Origin: Citromicrobium sp.
GTDB taxonomy: Bacteria > Pseudomonadota > Alphaproteobacteria > Sphingomonadales > Sphingomonadaceae
Direction: 5' to 3'
DNA length: 51,916 bases
Assembly: GCA_002729695.1 (NCBI GenBank)
Contig: PBYQ01000017.1
Span: forward strand, 1 to 51,916
Below the pieces are notes generated by a model, which searched no databases, was not told where the DNA came from, and was given only the letters and a program-made list of their open reading frames with translations. Below are positions 10,738 to 20,004 of the stretch, piece after piece; the first letter of the stretch is position 1; each line of letters opens with the position of its first letter. Both the position numbers and the translations under genes were made by a program.

Positions 10738-11319
10738 TCAGATACTGGAGATCAGATCGTCGGCCAGCTTGCTGTCGGCCTGCGCGTCGAGCTTTTCGCC
10801 GATCAGCTTGCGGCTCGCTGCCGCGGCGGCAGCCGCAGCCTTGGCGCGTACTTCGGCGACCGCGTCACGCTCGGCAGCGGCAATCTTGTCCTGCGCCATC
10901 CGCTTGCGGCGCTCGACCAGTTCCTTGCTGTCGGCTTCGGCGCGGGTCAGGATCGCTTCGGCTTCGGCCTTGGCGTTGTCGAGCATCGCTTCGGCATCGG
11001 TCTCCGCATTGGCGATCTTGGTCGTGTACTCGTCGCGCAGCTTTTCCGCCTCGGCGCGCAGCCGCTTGGCTTCGTCAAGTTCCTCGCGGATCGCCGCGAT
11101 CTGCCCGTCGAGGCCGCCGGTGATGGTCTTGTGCACCTTCGCCCCGAAGAAGGCGATCAGCAGCAGCACCAGCATCGAGATCGAAACCCACTGGTAGGGC
11201 GCGAAGCCCCACAGCTCGGGTTCCGCATGCCCGGCGTCACCACCGTGCGGCTGCTCGGTATGCGTGGTGGTCGCCACAGGTTCTTCGGTGGTGAAGAGTT
11301 CGGGTGATGTTTCAGCCAT
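10738..11319 (-). CDS. atpF: ATP synthase Fo subunit b
   Basis: Peripheral stalk subunit of the F1Fo ATP synthase. The 193-residue protein has a hydrophilic His/Glu-rich N-terminal extension of about 40 residues, one membrane segment (WVSISMLVLLLIAFFGA), and a long Ala/Glu/Arg-rich coiled coil. It is last in the order I-B-E-b'-b, typical of alphaproteobacteria that carry two b-type subunits. Its start overlaps the end of the upstream b' gene by eight bases. A terminator follows. The assignment of b versus b' follows this gene order and the N-terminal extension. Confidence 0.93.
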   Translation of the reverse strand: MAETSPELFTTEEPVATTTHTEQPHGGDAGHAEPELWGFAPYQWVSISMLVLLLIAFFGAKVHKTITGGLDGQIAAIREELDEAKRLRAEAEKLRDEYTTKIANAETDAEAMLDNAKAEAEAILTRAEADSKELVERRKRMAQDKIAAAERDAVAEVRAKAAAAAAAASRKLIGEKLDAQADSKLADDLISSI

Positions 11320-11806
11320 GTGCCAACGCTTCCTTCACGGCCTTGCTGGCGACCGGCTTGGTCACCGTGACCCCGGCGAGGCGCGAGACGATGTCCTGCG
11401 CCGCGTCGGTCGCGACCTCTTCGATCTCGCCCAGCGCGGCTTCGCGCGTCGCGGCGAGTTCCTGGTCCGCCTCTTCGAGCTTCTTGTCGAGCCGCTTCTG
11501 CGCGGCGGCGATCTTCTTCTCGGACTTCGCCGCGGCTTCCGCCTTGGCTTCCGCGATCAGGGCCTGCGCGCGGGCACGGTTCTCGTTCTCACGCACCCGC
11601 CAGGCTTCCTCTTCCTTGTCGGCCTGGTCACGGGCAGCCTGCGCCGCCGCGATATCGTCGGTGATCTGCTTGGCGCGGGAGTCCATCGTGTCCATCACGC
11701 GCGGCACCATGCCACGCCCGACGACGAAGAAGGTAATGCCGAAGAACACCAACAGCCAGAAGATCTGGCTGGAGAAGGTCTCGGCGAGCTGGGCTATCTG
11801 AGGCAT
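11312..11806 (-). CDS. ATP synthase Fo subunit b'
   Basis: Second peripheral stalk subunit, which forms a heterodimer with b. The 164-residue protein begins MPQIAQLAETFSSQIFWLLV, with a membrane segment ending in FFVVGRGMVPRV and a charged coiled coil after it. The short N-terminus contrasts with the extended b subunit downstream. It lies 82 bases after atpE and overlaps atpF by eight bases, so the two stalk subunits are probably made in equal amounts. Named atpG or atpX in some alphaproteobacterial genomes. Confidence 0.93.
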   Translation of the reverse strand: MPQIAQLAETFSSQIFWLLVFFGITFFVVGRGMVPRVMDTMDSRAKQITDDIAAAQAARDQADKEEEAWRVRENENRARAQALIAEAKAEAAAKSEKKIAAAQKRLDKKLEEADQELAATREAALGEIEEVATDAAQDIVSRLAGVTVTKPVASKAVKEALAHG

Positions 11807-11888
11807 CGAGGGTCAGTCCGGTCGATTGATCGGCAGGTCATCGGCCGGGGCGCACCCAACAGGCGCGCCCCGCACCGAAAGAAAGTCG

Positions 11889-12116
11889 TTACGCGACGAA
11901 GATCAGGATCATCGCAACGACGAAGGCCAGCAGGCCGAGAAGTTCGGCGGCGGCGAAGCCGATGAACAGACGGCCCTGCTGGCCATCTGCCGCACCCGGA
12001 TTGCGCAGCGCGCTTTCGAGGAACGAACCGAACACGTTACCCACGCCGATCGCGGCCATACCGGCGCCAATCGCCGCAAGACCCGCACCGATGAGCTTGG
12101 CTGCTTCAGGATCCAT
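11889..12116 (-). CDS. atpE: ATP synthase Fo subunit c
   Basis: The proton-carrying ring subunit. The 75-residue hairpin has two membrane helices: the first with the glycine-rich IGAGLAAIGAGMAAIGVG, then the polar loop RNPGAADGQ, then the second with the proton-binding Glu in AAAELLGLLAFVVAM. Length and motif are normal for alphaproteobacteria. It lies between atpB and b', with AAGGAG upstream of the ATG. Confidence 0.97.
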   Translation of the reverse strand: MDPEAAKLIGAGLAAIGAGMAAIGVGNVFGSFLESALRNPGAADGQQGRLFIGFAAAELLGLLAFVVAMILIFVA

Positions 12117-12157
12117 AGTACTAACTCCTTGAAAAATACGTGTTTTGAGAAAAATGC

Positions 12158-12946
12158 TTAGTGAAGGTTTTCAGCGTCGTTGATGTACAGCGCGGTCAAC
12201 AGCGCAAAAACATAGGCCTGGATGCCGGCAACCAGCAGTTCCAGTGCACAGATGCCGATCATCAGCAGGAAGCTGGGCAGGCCGACCAGCACACCGAAAC
12301 CGATGCCCGCATTGGTGCCGTCGATCACGAAGCTCGACAGAACTTCGAGCAGCACGTGCCCGGCCATCATCGCCACGAAGAGTCGCAGGCCGAGGCTGAA
12401 CGGACGCACCATGAAGCTGATGAATTCGATCGGCGCGATGATCGGGATCATCGGCAGCGGCGTGCCGTGCGGCACGAACAGCGTGAAAAACTTCAGGCCA
12501 TGCTTCCAGAAGCCGACGAGCAGCACGATCGAAAAGCTGATCACCGCGAGAATGCCCGTGACCGTGAAGTGGCTGGTGAAGGTGAACGGGTGGATACCCG
12601 CGACACCCAGCGGCAGCAGGCCGAGGATGTTGGCGAACAGGATGAAGCTGAACAGCGAGAACACGTAAGGCAGGTACTTACGACCCTGCTTGCCGATGTT
12701 CGCCTGCACCATGTTGTCGACGAAGCCGGTCAGGCTCTCGACCGCCATCTGCCAGCGACCGGGGATAAGCTGACGCTTGTTGCCCATCTGGACGAACGCG
12801 ATCAGCACCACGGTGGTGATCAGCATCCACAGCGCGCTGTTGGTGAACGTCACATCGACGCCCGCGATTTCCCAGTGCGCCCACGAGCCGACAGGCTCGA
12901 TGGTAAACTGGTGCATCGGATCGACTTTGCCTTCTTCGGCGGCCAC
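12158..12946 (-). CDS. atpB: ATP synthase Fo subunit a
   Basis: Stator subunit that provides the proton half-channels. The 262-residue protein has five to six membrane helices; the essential Arg lies in PFSLGLRLFVAMMAGH, and the later helix contains LELLVAGIQAYVFALL. The start at 12946 is GTG, chosen because sphingomonad homologues begin with a similar short AAE..KVDPM leader; ATG at 12916 (MHQFTIEPVG) is the alternative. It follows atpI by 49 bases and precedes atpE by 41 bases. Confidence 0.95.
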   Translation of the reverse strand: MAAEEGKVDPMHQFTIEPVGSWAHWEIAGVDVTFTNSALWMLITTVVLIAFVQMGNKRQLIPGRWQMAVESLTGFVDNMVQANIGKQGRKYLPYVFSLFSFILFANILGLLPLGVAGIHPFTFTSHFTVTGILAVISFSIVLLVGFWKHGLKFFTLFVPHGTPLPMIPIIAPIEFISFMVRPFSLGLRLFVAMMAGHVLLEVLSSFVIDGTNAGIGFGVLVGLPSFLLMIGICALELLVAGIQAYVFALLTALYINDAENLH

Positions 12947-12995
12947 CTGAAATTCCCGTTCGCGTTTGCCGCACGTTTGTGCAGCGTAAACTCAA

Positions 12996-13331
12996 TCAGC
13001 CCTCGTCAGAGGGCGGGCTTTGCGTTCCGGCCATGCGGAAGATGTTCCTGAAGGCCACCCCGATCCCGAGGAACAGGCCGACCAACAGACCCCAGGGCGA
13101 CGTTCCGACGAACCAATCGAAGGCCCACCCGAACAACGCACCACCGATGAGCCCACCCAGCAGATCGGCCAGTACACGGTTGCCGGCGCGATAATTCGCA
13201 TCGGACTTGCGTGAACTTTCCGACGGGTTGCGCTTCTCCTCTCGCTCGCGTGCAGCCTTAAGGCGTTGCTCGAGCGCGTCGATCCGCGCATCCTCGGGTA
13301 TGGGCTCTCGCGCGGACTTGTCGTCGCTCAT
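12996..13331 (-). CDS. atpI: AtpI-type ATP synthase assembly protein
   Basis: First gene of the Fo operon. The 111-residue product has a charged N-terminal half that should form a short coiled coil (ALEQRLKAAREREEKR) and a two-helix membrane hairpin (LADLLGGLIGGALFGWAFDW and GLLVGLFLGIGVAFRNIFRM), as expected of AtpI/Uncl proteins. AtpI helps assemble the c ring or import Mg2+ in other bacteria. ATG 13331 is preferred to the in-frame start at 13361. The 200-base gap upstream, shared with divergent radC, should hold the operon promoter, but I cannot assign it. Confidence 0.9.
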   Translation of the reverse strand: MSDDKSAREPIPEDARIDALEQRLKAAREREEKRNPSESSRKSDANYRAGNRVLADLLGGLIGGALFGWAFDWFVGTSPWGLLVGLFLGIGVAFRNIFRMAGTQSPPSDEG

Positions 13332-13538
13332 GCCAAGGCTCTCTTCCAGTGTGAGAATCATGCGGCATGGGCAGGACCTGCCCGCCGAGGGCGCCGCCCC
13401 CTTAGAAAAGCGTCATGGGCAAGTCAACCGAGGCTGCCTGCACATTGCATGGGGTATTTCCTGAGCTTGCGCGCATAGCCCGGCAAAGGCAAGGCTTGGC
13501 GCATCGCAGGGGCGCGATCGAACGGGGGATGGTAGCGG

Positions 13539-14285
13539 GTGCCGCAGGAGAACGACGATCTGTTCGGGGAGCCGGAGCAGGAGACTGCGGGCGCCCCCGC
13601 TCGCGCTTCCGAAGCCACCGGCGCGATCGGCCATCGGGAGCGCTTGCGTCACCGCCTGCTGACCGGCGGTGCCGAAGCGCTCGCCGATTACGAAGTTCTC
13701 GAATACCTGCTTTTCGCAGCGATCCGGCGCGGCGATACCAAGCCGCTGGCCAAGACGCTGCTGGCGCGGTTCGGCAGTCTTGGCCGGGTGATGGAGGCCG
13801 ATCCCGCCGCGCTCGCGATGGTGCCCGGCATGGGAGAGGCAAGCGCCGCGGCGCTGAAGGCTGTCGCGCTGGCGGCGCGGCGGATGGCGCGGAGCGAGGT
13901 CGCGGATCGCCCGGTGATCGGCAACTGGCAGGCGCTGATCGACTACCTGAGTGCGGACATGGCGCACCTGACGGTGGAACGCGTGCGGGTGCTCTATCTC
14001 GATAACAGGAACCGGCTGGTGCAGGATCACCACGTCGGCGACGGCTCGATCGACGAGGCGGCGATCCACCCGCGCGAGGTCATCCGCCGCGGGCTCGACC
14101 TTGGCGCCGCCGCACTAATCCTGGTCCACAACCACCCCAGCGGCAGCCCCGAACCCAGCCGCGCGGATATAGCAATCACCCACCGCATCGCCGAAGCCGG
14201 GCGATTGCTGGGAATAATGGTCCACGATCACGTGATCATCGGCCAGGGCAGCCATGTCAGCCTGAAAGCGAAAGGCCTGATCTAG
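13539..14285 (+). CDS. radC: RadC family (UPF0758) JAMM-domain protein
   Basis: A 248-residue member of the RadC family. The N-terminus contains a helix-hairpin-helix type region (VPGMGEASAAALKA) and the C-terminal half a JAMM metalloprotease-like domain with the motif VHNHPSGSPEPSRAD. A DNA-repair role was once claimed for RadC but is not well supported; function remains unsettled. The start is GTG at 13539 with GGGGGA about 11 bases upstream; no in-frame ATG gives full length. It is divergent from atpI and convergent with the DUF3857 gene. Confidence 0.93.
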   Translation: MPQENDDLFGEPEQETAGAPARASEATGAIGHRERLRHRLLTGGAEALADYEVLEYLLFAAIRRGDTKPLAKTLLARFGSLGRVMEADPAALAMVPGMGEASAAALKAVALAARRMARSEVADRPVIGNWQALIDYLSADMAHLTVERVRVLYLDNRNRLVQDHHVGDGSIDEAAIHPREVIRRGLDLGAAALILVHNHPSGSPEPSRADIAITHRIAEAGRLLGIMVHDHVIIGQGSHVSLKAKGLI

Positions 14286-14288
14286 CCT

Positions 14289-14326
14289 GGCGTGGGGGTG
14301 AGGCGCGCGCCACCCCGCCCCACGCC
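14289..14326. terminator. Hairpin between convergent radC and DUF3857 gene
   Basis: GGCGTGGGG and CCCCACGCC form a perfect 9-bp outer stem around a GC-rich inner stem. It sits between two convergent stops and could act in both directions, but has no T run. Confidence 0.4.
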
Positions 14327-14334
14327 TCGTGGCA

Positions 14335-17142
14335 TCAGGCTGGTTCGAGGCCCCACAGCGCATACTGGCGCGGCGTGTAGGGGCTCGCCCAGCGGACGAT
14401 CTCGATGTCTTCGCGGGCGCCTGCCGCATCGCCGCTGTGCGACCGGATCACACCGCGCAGGTAACGCGATCCGTCCATCTCGGGATCGATCGTGAGCACC
14501 CTGTCGAGATCGCGCAGCGCCTCGTCGTTGCGCCCAAGGCGGAACAGCGCGAGCGCGCGACTGTCGAGCGCCTCCAGGCTGTTGTCCAGACCTTCGATCG
14601 CGCGGGTGCAGCGGTCGATGGTTTCTTCGGTCACCCTGTCCCATATCCCGTCGTACCAGCAGGAGGCGTTGAGCAGGTCTGCGTCGCCCGGGGTGAATTC
14701 CAGTTCCTCTTCCAGGAGGGCGCGCCCCTCATCGATCTCGCCCGCCCCGCCCAGCGCATAGGCACGATGCTGCGTCCGGACGCTCGCGTCTTCCAGAAAC
14801 ACCTCATATTCGTCGACCAGCGCGACGGTTTCGTCGCCGCGCCCGAGCAGCCCGAGAGCGATCAAGCGAGGCTCTGCAAGGCCATATTCGGGGTCGAGTT
14901 CGGCTGCCGCCTCGATATCGCTCAGCACACCTTCGTTGTCGCCCAACTGCAGCCGAACCCATGCCCTGGAGTTGTAGCTGCTCGCGGAAGGATCGCCGTC
15001 CACCGCTGCGCCGTAGTCTTCGAGGGCACCATCGAAATCGGCGATCTGGTAACGGAAATAGCCGCGATCGCGGTGCAGATCGACCAGCGCTTCGGCGTCG
15101 TCTTCGCGGGCCAGCACCGCGTCGTACATGCTGGCGATCGGGGCGGTCAGCCGGGCGATCTCGTCGCGCTTGTCCCACACCATCCGGGCATCGCGCGGAG
15201 CGACGATGCGCGGCAAGCCGCGCTTCAGGCGCAGCGAATCGCGGCGGATCTGCGGCAGGTCGCTCGCCGGCACTTCCCACACGAGGCTCCGGACCGATTC
15301 ATCGAGCGTGAAAAGGTCATCGGCGAGCGTCGGATTGGCGACCAATTGCGTTCCGCCGATCACGGTATCGACCGGCTTGCCACCAAGCAGGCGATATTCG
15401 CCGTCCTCTTCGGGCAGGCGCCATTCGATATGCCGGTTGAAATACAGCGGCCCGTTCACCGTCATCGGGATATCCGCGAGGTCGGAGCGGTCGCGCGATA
15501 CGTCGAACGAGAATGAGGACAGCGCCTGATAGGGCACATCCAGCTCGATCCGCCCGCTCTCCCGATCCCACGTGGGTTCGACCAGCCCGCGGCCGGTCAC
15601 CACAGCGATACCGCTCGCCTCGTCGTAGGTGACATCGACGCTGGTCGGATGGTTCGATCCGAGCAGGGAGCCGATCGTCGCCTCGATCCGGTCCGTGCGC
15701 ATGTCGGAATCGTCGAGCAGGGCCACCGCCTGGTAGGTGCGCGCCGCCGCCCCGCTGACACGCCATTCGATTTCATAGATCGCAGGCAGGTCGATCCCGG
15801 CGCTCTGATCGATCGTCAGGCGGATGTCGTCGTCCGGCATGGTCTGCGGGCGCATCGCCATTTCCTGCAGGTCCGCCCCACCTTCGCGAACAGGCAGAGC
15901 ATAGCGGAAACGCGGCACTTCGCCGATATTGGCGAGCCTCAGCCCCCCGTTGGTGCCGTCGAGCCAGTAAGACTCGCCGCCGATATCGGCGCGCACGATC
16001 ATATGGTCGAAATTGCCCAGCGTGGGCAGCAGCTCGGGCACCGCATCGCCGGTGCGGCTGCTGACCAGCACCGCCTCTGCCGAGACGCCCAATTCGCGCA
16101 GCATGGCCAGCAGCAGCATCGACTTGGCCTTGCAGTCGCCGGTCCGCACTTCCCAGGTCTTTGCCGGTGTCTGCGGGATGTAGTTCCCGCCATTCAGGCC
16201 ATCGAGGAGGTAGCTGATCTCGTCCTGCACGAATTGCGTGGCGAGCGCGGCCCGCTCGAGCGGGTCGTTCGATTTCGCCGCGATTTCGGCAACCTTGCCG
16301 GCGAGCGTGCTGCCCGGCTCGATAGCGCCCTCGGTGGAAAAGAAGGGTGCAAGGTCGGCGGAAATCTGGCTGTAGCTGTCGAATGTGGAGGCACGGATCG
16401 CGGGCGGAAGGCGAAAGCGCGGCGGTGCGTCACCCGGCATATCCTTGAGTTCCGCGATGGGCACCTCGATCGTGATGTACTTGTAGCCGTCGCGGGTTTG
16501 CTCGGCGACCGGGGCGTCCACGCGGCTCGTCGCCCAGCGAACATCCTCGTCGACCGGCCAGGAAACGATCATCCTGCCTTTCGCCAGCGGAGCCGGTTCC
16601 GAAAGGACGGAACTGGCGTATTCCATGTCGTCTTCGAGAATCTGCTCGTCGGTCGTGGTGGTGAAGCTGTAGCGCAGGACATCGCCGATCTTGGCCCCGG
16701 CGACCTTCATCGTAGCGGTGAGCGCACCATCCAGAATGCGCTGTTCCAGCATGGCTTCGCGGCGCAGCACCTCGAACCGCTCTCCATCCGCCAGCAGATC
16801 GATCGTCTTGCCGTCGCGCAGCAGCTCGACCCGGTGGACCACGAGATCCCCCTTGTCGGGCATCCAGCCGAGCGAGATCGTGCTGACCGCATCGCGCATT
16901 TCCGAACTGTCGAGCGCGAAGGCGATGTCGGCGTAGGTCGATACGACCCCGTCTTCCATCCGGGTCTGCGTTTCGGCGAGGCGCAGGGGCATGCCGGGGT
17001 CCTGCTCGGCAGGCGGCAGATCGCTGACATCGACCCAATCGGCTACGGCCCCGTACAGCACCGAATCGCCGGCCTGTGCAGGCGTGACCAGCGCAGCCGC
17101 GAAAAGCCCCGTCGCGGCTGAGGCGAGATAGATGTACCGCAT
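14335..17142 (-). CDS. Secreted DUF3857/transglutaminase-like protein with TPR repeats
   Basis: A 935-residue protein with a signal peptide (cleavage near VTPAQA, residue 24). Residues of about 60-230 match the DUF3857 domain; a transglutaminase-like domain follows with the catalytic triad apparently intact: Cys337 in TGDCKAKSML, His380 in NFDHMIV and Asp395 in YWLDGTNG. The last 260 residues are TPR-type helical repeats (GYFRYQIADFDGALEDYGAAVDGDP and similar). Such proteins are common in sphingomonads and Bacteroidota; their role in the periplasm is not known. It is divergent from purB, with 180 bases between them. Confidence 0.92.
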   Translation of the reverse strand: MRYIYLASAATGLFAAALVTPAQAGDSVLYGAVADWVDVSDLPPAEQDPGMPLRLAETQTRMEDGVVSTYADIAFALDSSEMRDAVSTISLGWMPDKGDLVVHRVELLRDGKTIDLLADGERFEVLRREAMLEQRILDGALTATMKVAGAKIGDVLRYSFTTTTDEQILEDDMEYASSVLSEPAPLAKGRMIVSWPVDEDVRWATSRVDAPVAEQTRDGYKYITIEVPIAELKDMPGDAPPRFRLPPAIRASTFDSYSQISADLAPFFSTEGAIEPGSTLAGKVAEIAAKSNDPLERAALATQFVQDEISYLLDGLNGGNYIPQTPAKTWEVRTGDCKAKSMLLLAMLRELGVSAEAVLVSSRTGDAVPELLPTLGNFDHMIVRADIGGESYWLDGTNGGLRLANIGEVPRFRYALPVREGGADLQEMAMRPQTMPDDDIRLTIDQSAGIDLPAIYEIEWRVSGAAARTYQAVALLDDSDMRTDRIEATIGSLLGSNHPTSVDVTYDEASGIAVVTGRGLVEPTWDRESGRIELDVPYQALSSFSFDVSRDRSDLADIPMTVNGPLYFNRHIEWRLPEEDGEYRLLGGKPVDTVIGGTQLVANPTLADDLFTLDESVRSLVWEVPASDLPQIRRDSLRLKRGLPRIVAPRDARMVWDKRDEIARLTAPIASMYDAVLAREDDAEALVDLHRDRGYFRYQIADFDGALEDYGAAVDGDPSASSYNSRAWVRLQLGDNEGVLSDIEAAAELDPEYGLAEPRLIALGLLGRGDETVALVDEYEVFLEDASVRTQHRAYALGGAGEIDEGRALLEEELEFTPGDADLLNASCWYDGIWDRVTEETIDRCTRAIEGLDNSLEALDSRALALFRLGRNDEALRDLDRVLTIDPEMDGSRYLRGVIRSHSGDAAGAREDIEIVRWASPYTPRQYALWGLEPA

Positions 17143-17322
17143 TGTTCCCCCGAAAAAACTCGTCCTGTTTCGCAGTCAGACTTGCATTGCGCCGCTGCAC
17201 TAGCAAGCGAATATCTGACACGCGTATATGCAGGCGGCGCGGTGTCCGGCGGACCTTGCCATCGATGCCGAGGCAGCCTAGCCGCGCCGCTTGCACCCCT
17301 TCACTGCACCCGGAGCCCCGCA

Positions 17323-18633
17323 ATGGTCCCCCGCTACGCCCGCCCCGAAATGACCGCCCTGTGGGAGCCGGAGGCGAAATATCGCATCTGGTTCGAGATC
17401 GAGGCGCACGCGACGCAGAAGCTGGCCGAGCTGGGCGTCGTGCCCGAAAGCGCGGCCAAGGCACTGTGGGACTGGTGGGAGACCAATCCCGAGATCGACG
17501 TCGAGGCGATCGACGCGATCGAGGCGGTGACCAAGCACGACGTGATCGCCTTCCTGACATGGGTGGCCGAGCATGTGGGCGAGGAAGCGCGCTTCATGCA
17601 TCAGGGCATGACCAGTTCCGACGTGCTCGACACCACGCTGAGCGTGCAGCTGGTCCGCGCGACCGATATCCTGCTCGCCGACATGGACGGCCTGCTCGAA
17701 GCGCTCAAGCGGCGCGCGGAAGAGCACAAGTTCACCCCCACCATCGGGCGCAGCCACGGCATTCATGCCGAACCGGTGACCTTCGGGCTCAAGCTCGCAC
17801 AGGCCTATGCCGAGTTCGACCGATGCCGCGCGCGGCTGTGGGATGCACGCACCGAAATCGCGACCTGCGCGATCAGCGGCGCGGTGGGCACCTTCGCCAA
17901 TATCTCGCCCGACGTCGAAGCCTACGTGGCGGACAAGCTGGGCCTCGTGCCCGAACCCGTCAGCACGCAGGTGATCCCGCGCGATCGCCACGCGATGTAT
18001 TTCGCCACGCTCGCCGTGGTCGCAGGCTCCATCGAACGGCTGGCGGTGGAAATCCGCCACCTCCAGCGGACCGAAGTGCTCGAGGCGGAAGAGTTCTTCT
18101 CCAAGGGGCAGAAGGGTTCGTCGGCCATGCCGCACAAGCGAAACCCCGTGCTGACCGAGAACCTGACCGGCCAGGCGCGTATGATCCGCGCCTACGCCCT
18201 GCCCGCGCTGGAGAACGTCGCCCTGTGGCACGAGCGGGACATTTCGCATTCGTCGGTCGAGCGTTTCATCGGCCCCGACGCGACCATCACGCTCGACTTC
18301 GCGCTCGCCCGCCTCACCGGGGTGGTCGACAAGCTGCTGGTCTATCGCGAGCGGATGGAGGCCAACATGAACCGGATGGGCGGCCTGATCCATTCGCAGC
18401 GCGTGCTCCTGGCGCTGACCCAGCACGGCGTCAGCCGCGAAGACGCCTACGCCATCGTCCAGCGCAACGCGATGAAGGTGTGGGAGTCGGACGGGCGCCT
18501 GCAACTGCTCGACCTGCTGAGGCAGGATGAAGATGTTGCCCAGGCGTTGTCCCAGGACGAGCTATCGGCCCTGTTCGACCTCGACTATCACTTGAAGCAC
18601 GTCGACACGATCTTCGCGCGCGTCTTCGGCTAG
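17323..18633 (+). CDS. purB: Adenylosuccinate lyase
   Basis: Catalyses two beta-eliminations in purine synthesis: SAICAR to AICAR and adenylosuccinate to AMP. The 436-residue product begins [17 protein letters not shown] and carries [10 protein letters not shown], the histidine motif [10 protein letters not shown] and the fumarase-superfamily signature [11 protein letters not shown]. The frame is open to 17182, but homologues start at the MVPRY position. Length is normal. The next gene (LapA-like) follows after 106 bases on the same strand. Confidence 0.97.
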   Translation: MVPRYARPEMTALWEPEAKYRIWFEIEAHATQKLAELGVVPESAAKALWDWWETNPEIDVEAIDAIEAVTKHDVIAFLTWVAEHVGEEARFMHQGMTSSDVLDTTLSVQLVRATDILLADMDGLLEALKRRAEEHKFTPTIGRSHGIHAEPVTFGLKLAQAYAEFDRCRARLWDARTEIATCAISGAVGTFANISPDVEAYVADKLGLVPEPVSTQVIPRDRHAMYFATLAVVAGSIERLAVEIRHLQRTEVLEAEEFFSKGQKGSSAMPHKRNPVLTENLTGQARMIRAYALPALENVALWHERDISHSSVERFIGPDATITLDFALARLTGVVDKLLVYRERMEANMNRMGGLIHSQRVLLALTQHGVSREDAYAIVQRNAMKVWESDGRLQLLDLLRQDEDVAQALSQDELSALFDLDYHLKHVDTIFARVFG

Positions 18634-18739
18634 GGGTTTTACCGGGGGCGTTTCGCTGGACGGGCGCGGCGGGCCGGTTTAGGCTCGAAGCGGTTGCGCC
18701 GGGCGCATTCGACTTGGGACCTTGGTGGGGGATTTCGCA

Positions 18740-19309
18740 ATGCAAGTGATACGGACGATCATCTGGGTGCTGATCCTATTCGGCGTCCTCCTGTTCTCGT
18801 TCTTCAACTGGAACCCGGTCGAGGTGACGATCTGGGACAATCTGGTGCTGGAGACGAAGGTCCCCGCGCTTGTCATCATCTCTTTCCTGCTCGGCTTCCT
18901 GCCTACATGGCTGATTTCGCGCGGGATCATCTGGAGCCTCAATCGCAAGATCCGCAGCCTCGAGATCGCCGCGAAGGCCAGCTCGGTCTCGGCAGCGGCG
19001 CGCGAAGCAGAACGCGAGGAAGCTTCGCGGCAGGAGCCGCTAGCCGACGACACCGTCAGCGATAATGCCGAAGCAACCGCTGCGGCGGATACCGCGGAGG
19101 TGGAAACACGTGCGGAACCGGAACCGCTGCTGTCGACCGACGATACTCGGGCTGAGGATAGCGCCGACGAGCCGGACACTGCGCCCACCGATACGGATCA
19201 CAGCGCGGACGCGAAAGCGGACTCGGGGGCGGACGACGAACCGGCGACCGCCGACAAGGACACCACCGAAGAGCCCGCCGAGCCAGAGGACAAGTCGACG
19301 CAGCCGTGA
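18740..19309 (+). CDS. LapA-domain membrane protein with acidic tail
   Basis: A 189-residue protein with two N-terminal membrane helices (TIIWVLILFGVLLFSFFNW and ALVIISFLLGFLPTWLIS) in the LapA/DUF1049 arrangement, including the FNWNPVEVTIW turn. A short basic coil follows, and the last 100 residues are an acidic, disordered Asp/Glu/Ala/Thr tail that is longer than usual. LapA in enterobacteria helps control LPS assembly; the same role here is inference. ATG 18740 with GGGGGA upstream is preferred over TTG 18722. The TGA overlaps the GTG start of pyrF, so the pair is coupled. Confidence 0.85.
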   Translation: MQVIRTIIWVLILFGVLLFSFFNWNPVEVTIWDNLVLETKVPALVIISFLLGFLPTWLISRGIIWSLNRKIRSLEIAAKASSVSAAAREAEREEASRQEPLADDTVSDNAEATAAADTAEVETRAEPEPLLSTDDTRAEDSADEPDTAPTDTDHSADAKADSGADDEPATADKDTTEEPAEPEDKSTQP

Positions 19310-19980
19310 CCAACCCCGTCTATCTCGCCCTCGATCTGCCGCGCGTCGACGCGGCGCGCGCGCTGGCCGAAAAGGTCAAGGGACACATCGGCGGGTTGAA
19401 ACTGGGCCTCGAATTCTTCTGTGCGCACGGCCACCACGGCGTTCACGAGCTGGCGCAGGTCGGTCTGCCGATCTTCCTCGACCTCAAGTTCCACGACATA
19501 CCCAACACCGTGGCCGGCGCAATGCAGGCGATCCACGTTCTCGAGCCTGCCATCGTCACCGTCCATGCATCGGGCGGGCGCGCGATGATGGAAGACGCCA
19601 AGGCGGCGGCGGGCGAGAACACGAAAGTGGTCGCCGTGACCATGCTCACCAGCCTCGACGAGCGCGATCTGGAACGCACGGGCGTGTCGGGCAGCGCGCA
19701 CGACCAGGTGCTGCGCCTCGCCGATCTTGCGCAGGATGCTGGGCTCGATGGAGTGGTCTGCTCGGGCCACGAGGTGGGCGAAGTGCACAAGCGCTGGAAG
19801 CAGGGCTTCTTCGTCGTCCCCGGCCTGCGCCCCGCAGGAAGCGCGGTGGGCGATCAGAAACGGGTCGTGACGCCGCGCGCCGCGCGCGATGCGGGCGCCA
19901 GCGTGCTGGTGATCGGACGGCCTATCTCGAAAGCGGACGATCCGCTCGCCGCCGCCAGGGCGATCGAAGAGACTCTTTAG
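19306..19980 (+). CDS. pyrF: Orotidine 5'-phosphate decarboxylase
   Basis: Makes UMP from OMP, the last step of de novo pyrimidine synthesis. The 224-residue barrel has Asp10 in YLALDLP, Lys32 in GLKLGLEFF and the catalytic DLKFHDIPNT with Lys61 and Asp64; phosphate-binding PGLRPAG and VIGRPISKA come near the end. The start is GTG at 19306, overlapping the TGA of the LapA-like gene (GTGA). In many alphaproteobacteria lapA-like, pyrF and trpF, trpB cluster as here. Confidence 0.97.
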   Translation: MTNPVYLALDLPRVDAARALAEKVKGHIGGLKLGLEFFCAHGHHGVHELAQVGLPIFLDLKFHDIPNTVAGAMQAIHVLEPAIVTVHASGGRAMMEDAKAAAGENTKVVAVTMLTSLDERDLERTGVSGSAHDQVLRLADLAQDAGLDGVVCSGHEVGEVHKRWKQGFFVVPGLRPAGSAVGDQKRVVTPRAARDAGASVLVIGRPISKADDPLAAARAIEETL

Positions 19981-20004
19981 CTTCGATCGGATCGTGGTCC
20001 GGCG

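Noticed and set aside
13332..13538. Search for an extra gene between atpI and radC
   Set aside because: Only short frames with no ribosome binding site or coding pattern; read as a divergent promoter region.
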